A stretch of DNA of 37,378 bases from an uncultured Bacteroides sp. (GTDB lineage: Bacteria; Bacteroidota; Bacteroidia; Bacteroidales; Bacteroidaceae): the NCBI RefSeq assembly GCF_910578895.1, contig NZ_CAJTSC010000004.1, positions 56,346 through 93,723 of the forward strand. The letters run 5' to 3'. Positions 15,438-22,698 of this stretch are shown here, one piece after another. The position numbers were made by a program, and so were the translations under genes. Every line of letters starts with the position of its first letter. Within the stretch, counting starts at the first letter, position 1. Under the pieces are notes generated by a model. The model made no database searches and was not told the origin of the DNA. It worked only from the letters and a program-made list of their open reading frames with translations.

Positions 15438-17849
15438 TCAAGGCAAAGCCGTTATCGTCTGCCTCAGCCTTATGTCTTGGCTGGAAGCGCCTATCATCAC
15501 TTCAAACTCGCCCGGCTCTACCGTCCAGTTCATGTTGCGGTCCAGCAGTTGCAAGTCTTCCGGCTTCAAGGAGAATGTAACCTGCCTGGTCTCACCCGGT
15601 TGAAGAGATACCCGCTCAAAACCACGTAACTGCGAGTCGTACGTAATAACGCTACTCACCTTATCGCGCACATACAGTTGTACCACCTCGTCGCCCGCAC
15701 GTTTTCCCGTGTTTGTCACATTGACCTTAACCGTGTATTCTCCTTGTGTACGCTGTTTCAGTGGAGATACTTCCAAACCGGAGTAAGCAAAAGTCGTATA
15801 ACTCAAGCCGAAACCGAAGGGATAGAGTTCGCCCAGCACGCGTGTCGCCCCCGAACCGTTGGGACCAGACTTCGGCTGTCTGCCGTGCGAACCGGGTTTA
15901 AAGGGAAAGTTCAACTCAATCTGTCCTACGCTCTTCGGGAAAGTAACCGTCAGTTTGCCGCCCGGATTATGCTCGCCGAACAGGGTCTCCGCAATCACCG
16001 TTCCACCCTGGCAACCGGGAAACCACGACTCCAAGATAGCAGGGATATAAGCATTTGCCCAATTAATCGTGAGCGGCTGACCGTTTACCAGCACCAGTAT
16101 CACCGGTTTTCCTGTGGCATGCAAAGCTTCAAGCAATTGTTGCTGGCGCCCCGGCAAATCGAGTGACGTGCGCGAACGGCTTTCACCCGTACGGTATTCA
16201 TCCTCCCCCAGCACGGCAATCACGACATCACTCTCACCGGCTTTTGCCACTGCCTCGGCAATGCCCTGTTTCTCTTGCTCGTTTATAGGAACGGGCAGTA
16301 CCTCCGTAGCAGGCCAACCGGCATCTACAATGTCGCAACCTTTGGCATAATCCACTTCGGCAACGCCTTTCAGATAGTTGCGCAAACCGGCAAGCACGGT
16401 CACCGTCTCCAATCTGTTGGGACCATAACGACTGGTCATGAAATTATCCTCATCCGCCAACGGACCGGTCACCAATACTTTCTTTATCCGTTGCTTATCC
16501 AGCGGAAGGATGTTATTCTCATTCTTCAGAAGAACAAGAGCCTGTTGCTGCATCTTCTTCACAAAATCCATGTTCCGGTCTACCCCGCCTACCTTGTCGG
16601 CAGCTTTTGTATCCGTCACGTAGGGTTGGTCAAATAGTCCCAGGCGGAATTTCACCCGCAGCACTTCCGACACGCGCTTGTCTATCGTAGCCATTGAAAT
16701 TTTCTTCTCTTCCAGCAGGCGGCGGACAGGCAGGATGAAATCGGAAGGCGGTGTAAAGTGGGTGCGCACATTCAAGCCGGCTTCCAGCACCTGGCGTACA
16801 GCCTCATCGTAAGTTTCCGCCACCCGGTGTTTGGACTGTACAAACTCCACAGCCTCGCTATCGCTCACCACATAACCGTCGAAGCCGTACTCCTCGCGCA
16901 ACAACTCCGTAAGGAAATAGTAACTGGCAGACACGGGCACGCCGTCCCAATCGTTATAACTGCTCATCACTCCCATAGGGTGCGAGTTCTGAATGACTTT
17001 CTTAAAGGGATAGAGGAAAAGTTCGTGCAACTCGCGCGGAGCCACATGCGGGTCAGTGCGGCAATGTCCGTCGCGCCCACCTTTAGGCACGCTGTAGACT
17101 GCATAATGTTTCAACGTAGCAGCTACTCCCTGTTCCTGAATGCCGTTCACCATTTCCGTCCCCAAGGCAGCTATCAGATAGGGGTCTTCTCCGTAGCACT
17201 CCAATGTACGTCCCCAACGCGGGTCACGCACAACATCCAGTATCGGAGCATATACATTGGTGTATCCCAACGCTTTGGCTTCCTGTCCGGCAATGACACC
17301 GGCACGATGAACCAACTCCTTGTTCCACGTACTTCCTATGGCGATAGGAGCAGGCAACGGAGTGGCTTTCGTATGGTTCAACCCGTGAATGCCCTCGTTG
17401 GAGAAGTCAACGGGAATACCCAGGCGGGTCTCCTCCACAAACCAGCGTTGTACGGTATTTATCGCCTCGGCATGGTTGCTGAAAGGGTATAACAGACCGG
17501 GCACACGACCGGCTTTCTTTCCTACGCCGTTCAGCATCTCGTCAATATTTGCAATACCGTCTTTCCATATCTCGTTCTTCCAGCCGGCAGTAGGCAGGGA
17601 GTCTTTCAGCACACGACCGTAGCCGTAAAGGGTTGCCAACTGGCAGGTTTTCTCTTCCACCGACATTTGTGAAAGCAGGTCGGCTACCCGTTTCTCAACA
17701 GGTTGCGAAGGGTCCTCGTAAATGTCCTTCACCCCGTTCTTGTTGAAATCAATCCAACCTTTCTGATACATTTTCTTGTTTTGCGCCTGTACATTCCCGA
17801 TGAGTCCCAAGCATAGGGCGGAAATGCCGATAATCAGTTTGTGTTTCAT
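15438..17849 (-). CDS. Glycoside hydrolase family 3 (beta-glucosidase/beta-xylosidase type)
   Basis: This 803-residue secreted enzyme has a signal peptide (residues 1-22, ending VQAQ). A short Asp/Asn-rich loop DFNKNGVKDIYED (34-46) looks like a calcium-binding motif and is common at the start of Bacteroides GH3 proteins. The (beta/alpha)8 domain runs to about residue 400 with the nucleophile Asp330 in YVVSDSEAVE, and LKHYAVYSVP and MSSYNDWDG as substrate blocks. The alpha/beta sandwich domain (about 425-650) and a fibronectin III-like domain (about 700-790) follow. The family hydrolyses terminal beta-linked glucose or xylose; the exact substrate cannot be read off. No SusC/SusD pair is next to it. 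A -7 box lies 28 bases upstream. Confidence 0.93.
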   Translation of the reverse strand: MKHKLIIGISALCLGLIGNVQAQNKKMYQKGWIDFNKNGVKDIYEDPSQPVEKRVADLLSQMSVEEKTCQLATLYGYGRVLKDSLPTAGWKNEIWKDGIANIDEMLNGVGKKAGRVPGLLYPFSNHAEAINTVQRWFVEETRLGIPVDFSNEGIHGLNHTKATPLPAPIAIGSTWNKELVHRAGVIAGQEAKALGYTNVYAPILDVVRDPRWGRTLECYGEDPYLIAALGTEMVNGIQEQGVAATLKHYAVYSVPKGGRDGHCRTDPHVAPRELHELFLYPFKKVIQNSHPMGVMSSYNDWDGVPVSASYYFLTELLREEYGFDGYVVSDSEAVEFVQSKHRVAETYDEAVRQVLEAGLNVRTHFTPPSDFILPVRRLLEEKKISMATIDKRVSEVLRVKFRLGLFDQPYVTDTKAADKVGGVDRNMDFVKKMQQQALVLLKNENNILPLDKQRIKKVLVTGPLADEDNFMTSRYGPNRLETVTVLAGLRNYLKGVAEVDYAKGCDIVDAGWPATEVLPVPINEQEKQGIAEAVAKAGESDVVIAVLGEDEYRTGESRSRTSLDLPGRQQQLLEALHATGKPVILVLVNGQPLTINWANAYIPAILESWFPGCQGGTVIAETLFGEHNPGGKLTVTFPKSVGQIELNFPFKPGSHGRQPKSGPNGSGATRVLGELYPFGFGLSYTTFAYSGLEVSPLKQRTQGEYTVKVNVTNTGKRAGDEVVQLYVRDKVSSVITYDSQLRGFERVSLQPGETRQVTFSLKPEDLQLLDRNMNWTVEPGEFEVMIGASSQDIRLRQTITALP

Positions 17850-17876
17850 GTATAAAGTATTTTATCGTTTGTCAGG

Positions 17877-17884
17877 CAAAGATA
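17877..17884 (-). promoter_or_regulatory. -7 box for the GH3 gene
   Basis: On the minus strand the sequence reads TATCTTTG, a textbook TAnnTTTG box, 28 bases before the ATG. No TTTG is found at the expected -33 position. Confidence 0.5.
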
Positions 17885-17937
17885 AAAATTCACTCTGTTA
17901 GTAGATACTTATAAAACAAAAAAAACAACTTATACAC

Positions 17938-18023
17938 TATCTTTTAGACACAGATGACACGGATAACGCAGAATTTTTTCTCAATTCATCTGCGTTATCC
18001 GTGTCATCTGTGTCTAAAAGATA
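17938..18023. repeat. Long perfect inverted repeat (35-base arms)
   Basis: The arms 17938-17972 and 17989-18023 are exact reverse complements around a 16-base T-rich loop (17973-17988). With one mismatch the pairing extends to 17934/18027. The arm contains GACACAGATGACACGGATAA followed by CGCAGA. A decayed relative lies at 812-873. It sits 70 bases past the M56 sensor stop and upstream of the GH3 promoter. On the minus strand a T-rich run follows about a dozen bases later, so it may also end the sensor transcript. Confidence 0.92.
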
Positions 18024-18095
18024 ATGTGATTATGTAAGCTTTCCATGGTTTCGACACATCCTGCCCAACCAAAGTACCTCACTATCTCTCCTTGC

Positions 18096-20054
18096 CTATT
18101 TCTTCGTAATAATGTAAATTGCCTTTCTCTGTCCCGGCGTCTTGTCTACTCGGACCTGACCAATCTTATCGGCAGGAATGTACTCTTCCAATTTTTTACC
18201 CTTCGTATCCACTTTTACCCCGTCCACATATATATCTACATCCTCTGTATCAGTAAAGTCGGTACTCTTATCGGGATGCGGTCTATCCTGCTTTTTCAGT
18301 TGGATGAGCAGAACCCCGTTCTTACCTTTCTCACCATACTCCTTGTCCAACGTAGCCTTGTCACTTACTACCTTTATATGCTCTATGCTTTCCGGTTTCA
18401 AGGCACGCATTATTGCAAAATCCACTTCCTTGCCGTCTACAAGGCAAAGCGGCTGTTTACCTTCTTTGAAAGAGAGGAACATCCCTTTATCAAGTGCCCC
18501 GGAAGCATCAGTCGGCTTCGAGTCGGGAGTATCAGCCGTCAGTCTGAACGTAACCGGCATCGTGTACTTCACAGCTACAGCCTTTCCGCGTAACATTCCC
18601 GGTGTCCATTTTGGCAGCGACTCTATCACACGAACAGCTTCCGCATCCAAATCCGGGTCTACACCATGAAGAACATGCGCCTTCCTGACATCACCCGTCT
18701 TGCCGACAATGAAACCGACAATCACCCTGCCCTGTATCTTGTTCTTCTGTGCTTCTACCGGATAACGCATGTTCGTTGCCAGGTATTCCATCAATGCACG
18801 TATTCCTCCGGGGAATGATGGCATCTGATCCACCATCTCGGATACCGGGTCGTCTTCCTCACCGACTTTAGAGGCATAGCCCACTACCACCATTTCATCC
18901 AACTGCTGTACAGGCTCTTTGCCTTTCACACTTACCACTTTCGTTTTTTCCGCATGTTGCTCTGCCTTACCTTTCTGCTTTACAGTATCTCTTGGCAGCG
19001 GTTGCCCGACACTTTCTGCAACTTTTGTTTCTACAATTGCCGTTAAATCATTAACTTTGACGGCTGAAATGTCGTGGAAGCGAGAGAAAAGTGAGTTTAC
19101 TTGCTCTCTTCCGAGCGCATCCGACATTCTGGAAATCTCTTCCGTTGCATTAGAGACTTCGGGACGGGCAAAAGCTGTTACTGCAATAGCAGCTACCGGA
19201 AGTACATAAAGATACTTCAAACGTGCCCACGGACTTGATTTTTCTTTTAACATCATAGTGATACGTTTTTTAAGTTTACTGTGATTAAAGCTGTTGGCCA
19301 TAGAGTAGAGCCTTGTGCCAACGGCTTTTTTTATTAATAATAATTGATATTGCTTTGCGTTCACTCCCTCGTTGATGACCGTTTCATCGGCTTCGTATTC
19401 ATGGATATTCTGCAATTCCTGTTTCAATAGCCACGCCGCCGGATTGAACCATTGGAAGAAGATGCAGACATCCGTTGCCAGCAAATCCCACGAATGGCGA
19501 TTACGGATATGTGCCAACTCATGAATAAGTATCTCCCTTCCATTTTCCTCTAAATCTTTCCGCGAAATGGCGATATACCTCATCCAACTGAACGGAGCTA
19601 TTTCCCGCTCATGGATAATCAGGACAGCCCTGTCCGCCGTTGCTACATAATCACCGATTTTTCCCGCCCTGCCACACTTCAGCAATGACACCAACCGCAA
19701 CAACGAATAGAAATGGCGGAAAACAAAGAACACAATACCCGCCAGATAAACAAGCAACAACACTTGCATCCACACCATCGCAGGTTCCTGAACCTGCGTT
19801 ACATGCTCCGAAGCATCCGTCACATCCGCCGGCAACAGCCATTGCTCCCACGTCATCATCGTCTGATGCACTTCTGCCGGACGCTCCACGCTGACCTCCA
19901 CCAACGGTAGCAGGCAAGAGAACGACAAGATGCCTAACAGCGCAATGCGGTTGAATCGATGAAACGTCTCACGGCTCAGCAGCAACCGGTAAAACAGATA
20001 GAACACCGCCAAGCAGACAGATGATTTAAGTATATAAACAAATAGCGTGCCCAT
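18096..20054 (-). CDS. BlaR1/MecR1-like M56 metallopeptidase with TonB C-terminal domain
   Basis: This 652-residue membrane sensor-protease has membrane segments near residues 5-25, 36-53, 97-115 and 281-296. Between the last two lies the zinc peptidase domain with HELAH (178-182) and the downstream ligand Glu in HEYEAD (218-223). The region after 297 should be periplasmic. It does not contain the beta-lactam-binding domain of BlaR1. Instead it has DEMVVVGYA (386-394), a TonB C-terminal domain (about 412-505, with FPGG, YPVEAQ and GRVIVGFIV), and two related modules at about 537-588 and 607-652. Members cleave or cause cleavage of the partner BlaI repressor. The gene follows the blaI-like gene by 28 bases and shares its promoter. 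Confidence 0.9.
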   Translation of the reverse strand: MGTLFVYILKSSVCLAVFYLFYRLLLSRETFHRFNRIALLGILSFSCLLPLVEVSVERPAEVHQTMMTWEQWLLPADVTDASEHVTQVQEPAMVWMQVLLLVYLAGIVFFVFRHFYSLLRLVSLLKCGRAGKIGDYVATADRAVLIIHEREIAPFSWMRYIAISRKDLEENGREILIHELAHIRNRHSWDLLATDVCIFFQWFNPAAWLLKQELQNIHEYEADETVINEGVNAKQYQLLLIKKAVGTRLYSMANSFNHSKLKKRITMMLKEKSSPWARLKYLYVLPVAAIAVTAFARPEVSNATEEISRMSDALGREQVNSLFSRFHDISAVKVNDLTAIVETKVAESVGQPLPRDTVKQKGKAEQHAEKTKVVSVKGKEPVQQLDEMVVVGYASKVGEEDDPVSEMVDQMPSFPGGIRALMEYLATNMRYPVEAQKNKIQGRVIVGFIVGKTGDVRKAHVLHGVDPDLDAEAVRVIESLPKWTPGMLRGKAVAVKYTMPVTFRLTADTPDSKPTDASGALDKGMFLSFKEGKQPLCLVDGKEVDFAIMRALKPESIEHIKVVSDKATLDKEYGEKGKNGVLLIQLKKQDRPHPDKSTDFTDTEDVDIYVDGVKVDTKGKKLEEYIPADKIGQVRVDKTPGQRKAIYIITKK

Positions 20055-20082
20055 AAGAATATATGTGTATCAACAACGGTTG

Positions 20083-20451
20083 TTATCTCGAAGATTTTCC
20101 TTTTTCCACGTCTTGTATCAGTTGCCTCAAGTCGTCCAGCGAGAGTTCCTCCTCATTCACCAGCGATGATACCGCGCTCAGGTAGGAGTTGTTGAAGTAT
20201 TTGCTGATTACATTCTTCAATGTCCCCTTCCGGAAATCCGCCTCGCTCACCACGGCATAGTATTGGTAAGTATTGCCAAACGTATTGTGTTGCAGGAATC
20301 CTTTATCCTCCAACCCTCTCACAATGGTCGAAAGTGTATTGAAGTGCGGCTTGGGATCTTCATAGAACGCCAGCATCTCTTTTACAAACAACGGCCCTTT
20401 CTTCCAGAAAAAGCCCATGATTTCTTCTTCTTTTACAGTCAGTCCTTTCAT
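20083..20451 (-). CDS. BlaI/MecI/CopY family repressor
   Basis: This 122-residue winged-helix protein begins MKGLTVKEEEIMGFFW and has FNTLSTIVRGLEDKGFLQH as recognition helix and wing, the hallmark of the BlaI/MecI family, then a C-terminal dimerisation helix region. Such repressors bind as dimers to short palindromes and are inactivated when the partner membrane protease is triggered. The partner gene lies 28 bases downstream. The promoter and three palindromes at 20476-20536 directly upstream make autoregulation very likely. No beta-lactamase gene is nearby, so the regulated response is unknown. Confidence 0.93.
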   Translation of the reverse strand: MKGLTVKEEEIMGFFWKKGPLFVKEMLAFYEDPKPHFNTLSTIVRGLEDKGFLQHNTFGNTYQYYAVVSEADFRKGTLKNVISKYFNNSYLSAVSSLVNEEELSLDDLRQLIQDVEKGKSSR

Positions 20452-20475
20452 TGTCCTTATCTCTTTTCTGCAAAG

Positions 20476-20536
20476 AACTAAACTTTTTAGTTGTAAAACT
20501 AATTATTTTAGTTAAACAAAACTAAAGACTTTAGTT
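20476..20536. promoter_or_regulatory. Triple operator for the BlaI-like repressor
   Basis: Three 17-base palindromes of the form AACTAAA-N3-TTTAGTT lie at 20476-20492 (perfect), 20497-20513 (one mismatch) and 20520-20536 (perfect). Their starts are 21 and 23 bases apart, about two helical turns, so bound dimers would sit on the same face. The third overlaps the -7 box and spacer of the promoter; the other two lie just downstream of the expected transcription start. Confidence 0.85.
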
Positions 20537-20549
20537 GAAGATGAACAAA
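20517..20549 (-). promoter_or_regulatory. Promoter of the blaI/M56 operon
   Basis: On the minus strand TTTG (20549-20546) is followed after 21 bases by TAGTTTTG (20524-20517), a full match to the Bacteroidales TTTG-N19-21-TAnnTTTG promoter. Transcription should start near 20510, leaving a leader of about 60 bases before the ATG at 20451. Confidence 0.75.
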
Positions 20550-20639
20550 GGAATCAACATGAAAGGGAAGGGGGGGGATAATTTTGAATGATGAATTTTG
20601 AATTATGGGATAAATAAAAAACTTAAATGAAAGGAAAAG

Positions 20640-21803
20640 TCAGCCGAGTGCTGCTGACAACTGTTGCAAGGCTTTTTGCAATATGGGGCGCGGACAGCCT
20701 ACATTCAACCGCATAAAGCCTTCGCCCGGCTTGCCGAACATCGTTCCATCATTCAGTGCCAAACGGGCTTTTTCCACAAAGAACCTTACCAACTCTTCTT
20801 GCGGTAACCCCAGTCCGCGACAATCCAGAAAAATGAGATAAGAGGCTTGCGGGCGTATCATGCCAATGCCCGGTACATGTTCTTTCAGGTAATGTTCCGT
20901 AAAGTCAATATTACCCTGCACATACTCGAGCATCTGCTCCAACCACTCCTCGCCATGCGTATAAGCAGCCGCAGCACCGATGTAAGCAAACAGGTGTCCT
21001 TCGCAGAACTCTCCGGCTTCCATAAACTCCCGGAAACGGTGACGGATATCCTCATTGACGGCTATGGCATACGAACTGCCCAATCCCGGCATATTAAACG
21101 CCTTGCTGGGAGCCATGAAAGTAAGCGAATTTTGCGCGGCAGCCTCGGACACCGTAGCAAAAGGATGATGCTTACAGGGGGGAAGGGTGAGGTCGGCATG
21201 TATCTCGTCGGAAATAACCATCGTCCCGTTCTCCCGGCAGATGTCCGCTATCCGGCGCAGTTCGTCTACCGTCCATACGCGTCCGCCGGGATTGTGGGGA
21301 TTGCAGAGAATAAGTACCCGGCACCCACGGATGTCCTCGGAGAAACGTTCAAAATCAATCCGGTAATGCCCGTCACACAAATCAAGCGGGGAACAGACAA
21401 CCTCACGTCCCAAGCGCTCGGTCACCAAAAAAAAAGGATGATACACCGGAGTCATCACCATCACCCTATCGCCCGGCTTGGTAAAACACTGCAAAGCGAA
21501 TGCCTGCCCGCGGACGATACCGGGAACAAACGTCAGCATATCCCGCCTAACCTCCCATTGATGGCGCCGATGCAACCAGTTACAAATAGAGGTGTACCAC
21601 TCCTCGCAGGCAAAGGTATAACCCAACACCTCATGGTCGAGACGGCGGCGCAAAGCATCCATTACAAAAGGCGGCGTACGAAAATCCATATCCGCTACCC
21701 ATAAAGGGGTCAAATCATTGCGTCCCCATACATTCTCTACGCCGTCCCACTTCACGGAGTCCGTGCCGCGGCGCTCAATCACTTCATCAAAGTTATACTT
21801 CAT
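20640..21803 (-). CDS. MalY/PatB family PLP-dependent cystathionine beta-lyase-type aminotransferase
   Basis: This 387-residue fold-type I PLP enzyme has MKYNFDEVIERRGTDSVKWD at its N-terminus and WVADMDF, both typical of the MalY/PatB group. VMTPVYHPFF contributes the ring-stacking Tyr region, LILCNPHNPGGRVW the conserved Asn-Pro, ISDEIHADL the Asp that binds the pyridine nitrogen, and MAPSKAFNMPGL the Lys forming the Schiff base. Such enzymes cleave the beta C-S bond of cystathionine or cysteine, giving pyruvate, ammonia and a thiol. The frame is open upstream to 22322, but that extension is antisense to the HAD gene and has no family similarity, so ATG 21801-21803 is used. The gene is divergent from the HAD gene. 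Confidence 0.92.
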   Translation of the reverse strand: MKYNFDEVIERRGTDSVKWDGVENVWGRNDLTPLWVADMDFRTPPFVMDALRRRLDHEVLGYTFACEEWYTSICNWLHRRHQWEVRRDMLTFVPGIVRGQAFALQCFTKPGDRVMVMTPVYHPFFLVTERLGREVVCSPLDLCDGHYRIDFERFSEDIRGCRVLILCNPHNPGGRVWTVDELRRIADICRENGTMVISDEIHADLTLPPCKHHPFATVSEAAAQNSLTFMAPSKAFNMPGLGSSYAIAVNEDIRHRFREFMEAGEFCEGHLFAYIGAAAAYTHGEEWLEQMLEYVQGNIDFTEHYLKEHVPGIGMIRPQASYLIFLDCRGLGLPQEELVRFFVEKARLALNDGTMFGKPGEGFMRLNVGCPRPILQKALQQLSAALG

Positions 21804-21832
21804 ACGGTGCAAGTCATGAATAAAATCAAGTG

Positions 21833-21840
21833 CAAAAGTA
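21833..21840 (-). promoter_or_regulatory. -7 box for malY-like gene
   Basis: On the minus strand the sequence reads TACTTTTG, a TAnnTTTG match 30 bases before the ATG. Its -33 is not clear. It is back to back with the box at 21862-21869. Confidence 0.45.
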
Positions 21841-21861
21841 CGAAATATCTTCGCTTTTAAG

Positions 21862-21869
21862 TAAATTTG
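21862..21869 (+). promoter_or_regulatory. -7 box for HAD phosphatase gene
   Basis: TAAATTTG matches TAnnTTTG and lies 25 bases before the ATG at 21894. The two divergent -7 boxes are only 21 bases apart, so both polymerases cannot bind fully at once. Confidence 0.45.
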
Positions 21870-21893
21870 CCAACCAATTAAAAAAAGAGAGAT

Positions 21894-22685
21894 ATGATAA
21901 AAGCGCTGTTTTTTGACATCGACGGCACGTTGGTGAGCTTTAAGACACACCAAATTCCCGTTTCCACCCTCAAAGCGCTGGAAGCAGCCAAAGCCAAAGG
22001 CATACAGATATTCATCGCTACCGGACGTCCGCCCGTCATTATCAACAACCTCGCTGCCTTGCAGGAACGGAACCTGATAGACGGCTATATTACCATGAAC
22101 GGTGCCTATTGCTTTGTGGACGATACCGTTATCTACAAAAGTACCATTCCTACCGCCGAAGTAGACGCGCTGGCCGCCTTCTGCCACGAACGCAATATCC
22201 CCTGTATATTGGTGGGCGAACATGATATCTGCGCCAACCAGCCCAATGAAACCGTGACGGAAATCTTCAATAATCAGTTGAAAACAGACCCTATCGCACC
22301 GGAAACTTACCGAAAGGAACACTCAAACAAAGAATATTACCAACTGACACCTTTTATAAATAGCGAAGAGGAGCAATCCATACTGCCTGCTATCCCCAAC
22401 TGCGAACTGGGACGCTGGCATCCGGCATTCGTGGATGTCACCGCCAAAGGAAACACCAAACAGCGTGGCATTGACGAAATAATCCGGCATTTCGGCATTC
22501 GCCTGGACGAGACAATGGCGTTCGGCGATGGGGGAAACGACATCAGTATGCTGCGCCATGCGGGCATCGGAGTGGCTATGGGCAATGCCAATGAGAGTGT
22601 GAAGTCCGTAGCCGACTATGTCACGACAAGTGTCGATGATAACGGCATAGCAAACGCACTGAAACATTTCGAAATAGTTTTTTGA
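21894..22685 (+). CDS. HAD superfamily Cof-type phosphatase
   Basis: This 263-residue protein has HAD motif I DIDGTLV (residues 8-14, nucleophile Asp8), motif II in IATGRP, and motif III/IV in KGNTKQRGID and FGDGGNDISML, followed by GVAMGNANESVKSVADYVT. This motif set and the middle cap domain define the Cof/IIB subfamily, which dephosphorylates sugar phosphates, nucleotides or flavin intermediates; the substrate cannot be inferred. The gene is divergent from the malY-like gene and stops 13 bases before the helicase gene, so the two are probably one transcript. Confidence 0.93.
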   Translation: MIKALFFDIDGTLVSFKTHQIPVSTLKALEAAKAKGIQIFIATGRPPVIINNLAALQERNLIDGYITMNGAYCFVDDTVIYKSTIPTAEVDALAAFCHERNIPCILVGEHDICANQPNETVTEIFNNQLKTDPIAPETYRKEHSNKEYYQLTPFINSEEEQSILPAIPNCELGRWHPAFVDVTAKGNTKQRGIDEIIRHFGIRLDETMAFGDGGNDISMLRHAGIGVAMGNANESVKSVADYVTTSVDDNGIANALKHFEIVF

Positions 22686-22698
22686 ACCTCCAACGCCC

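Noticed and set aside
18096..20451. Beta-lactam resistance locus
   Set aside because: BlaI/BlaR1-like genes are present, but the sensor lacks the penicillin-binding domain and no beta-lactamase gene is near, so a resistance role is not supported.
21804..22322. N-terminal extension of the malY-like frame to 560 residues
   Set aside because: It is antisense to the HAD phosphatase gene, shows no resemblance to the family, and the family start (MKYNFDEV) is at 21803 with a -7 box 30 bases upstream.
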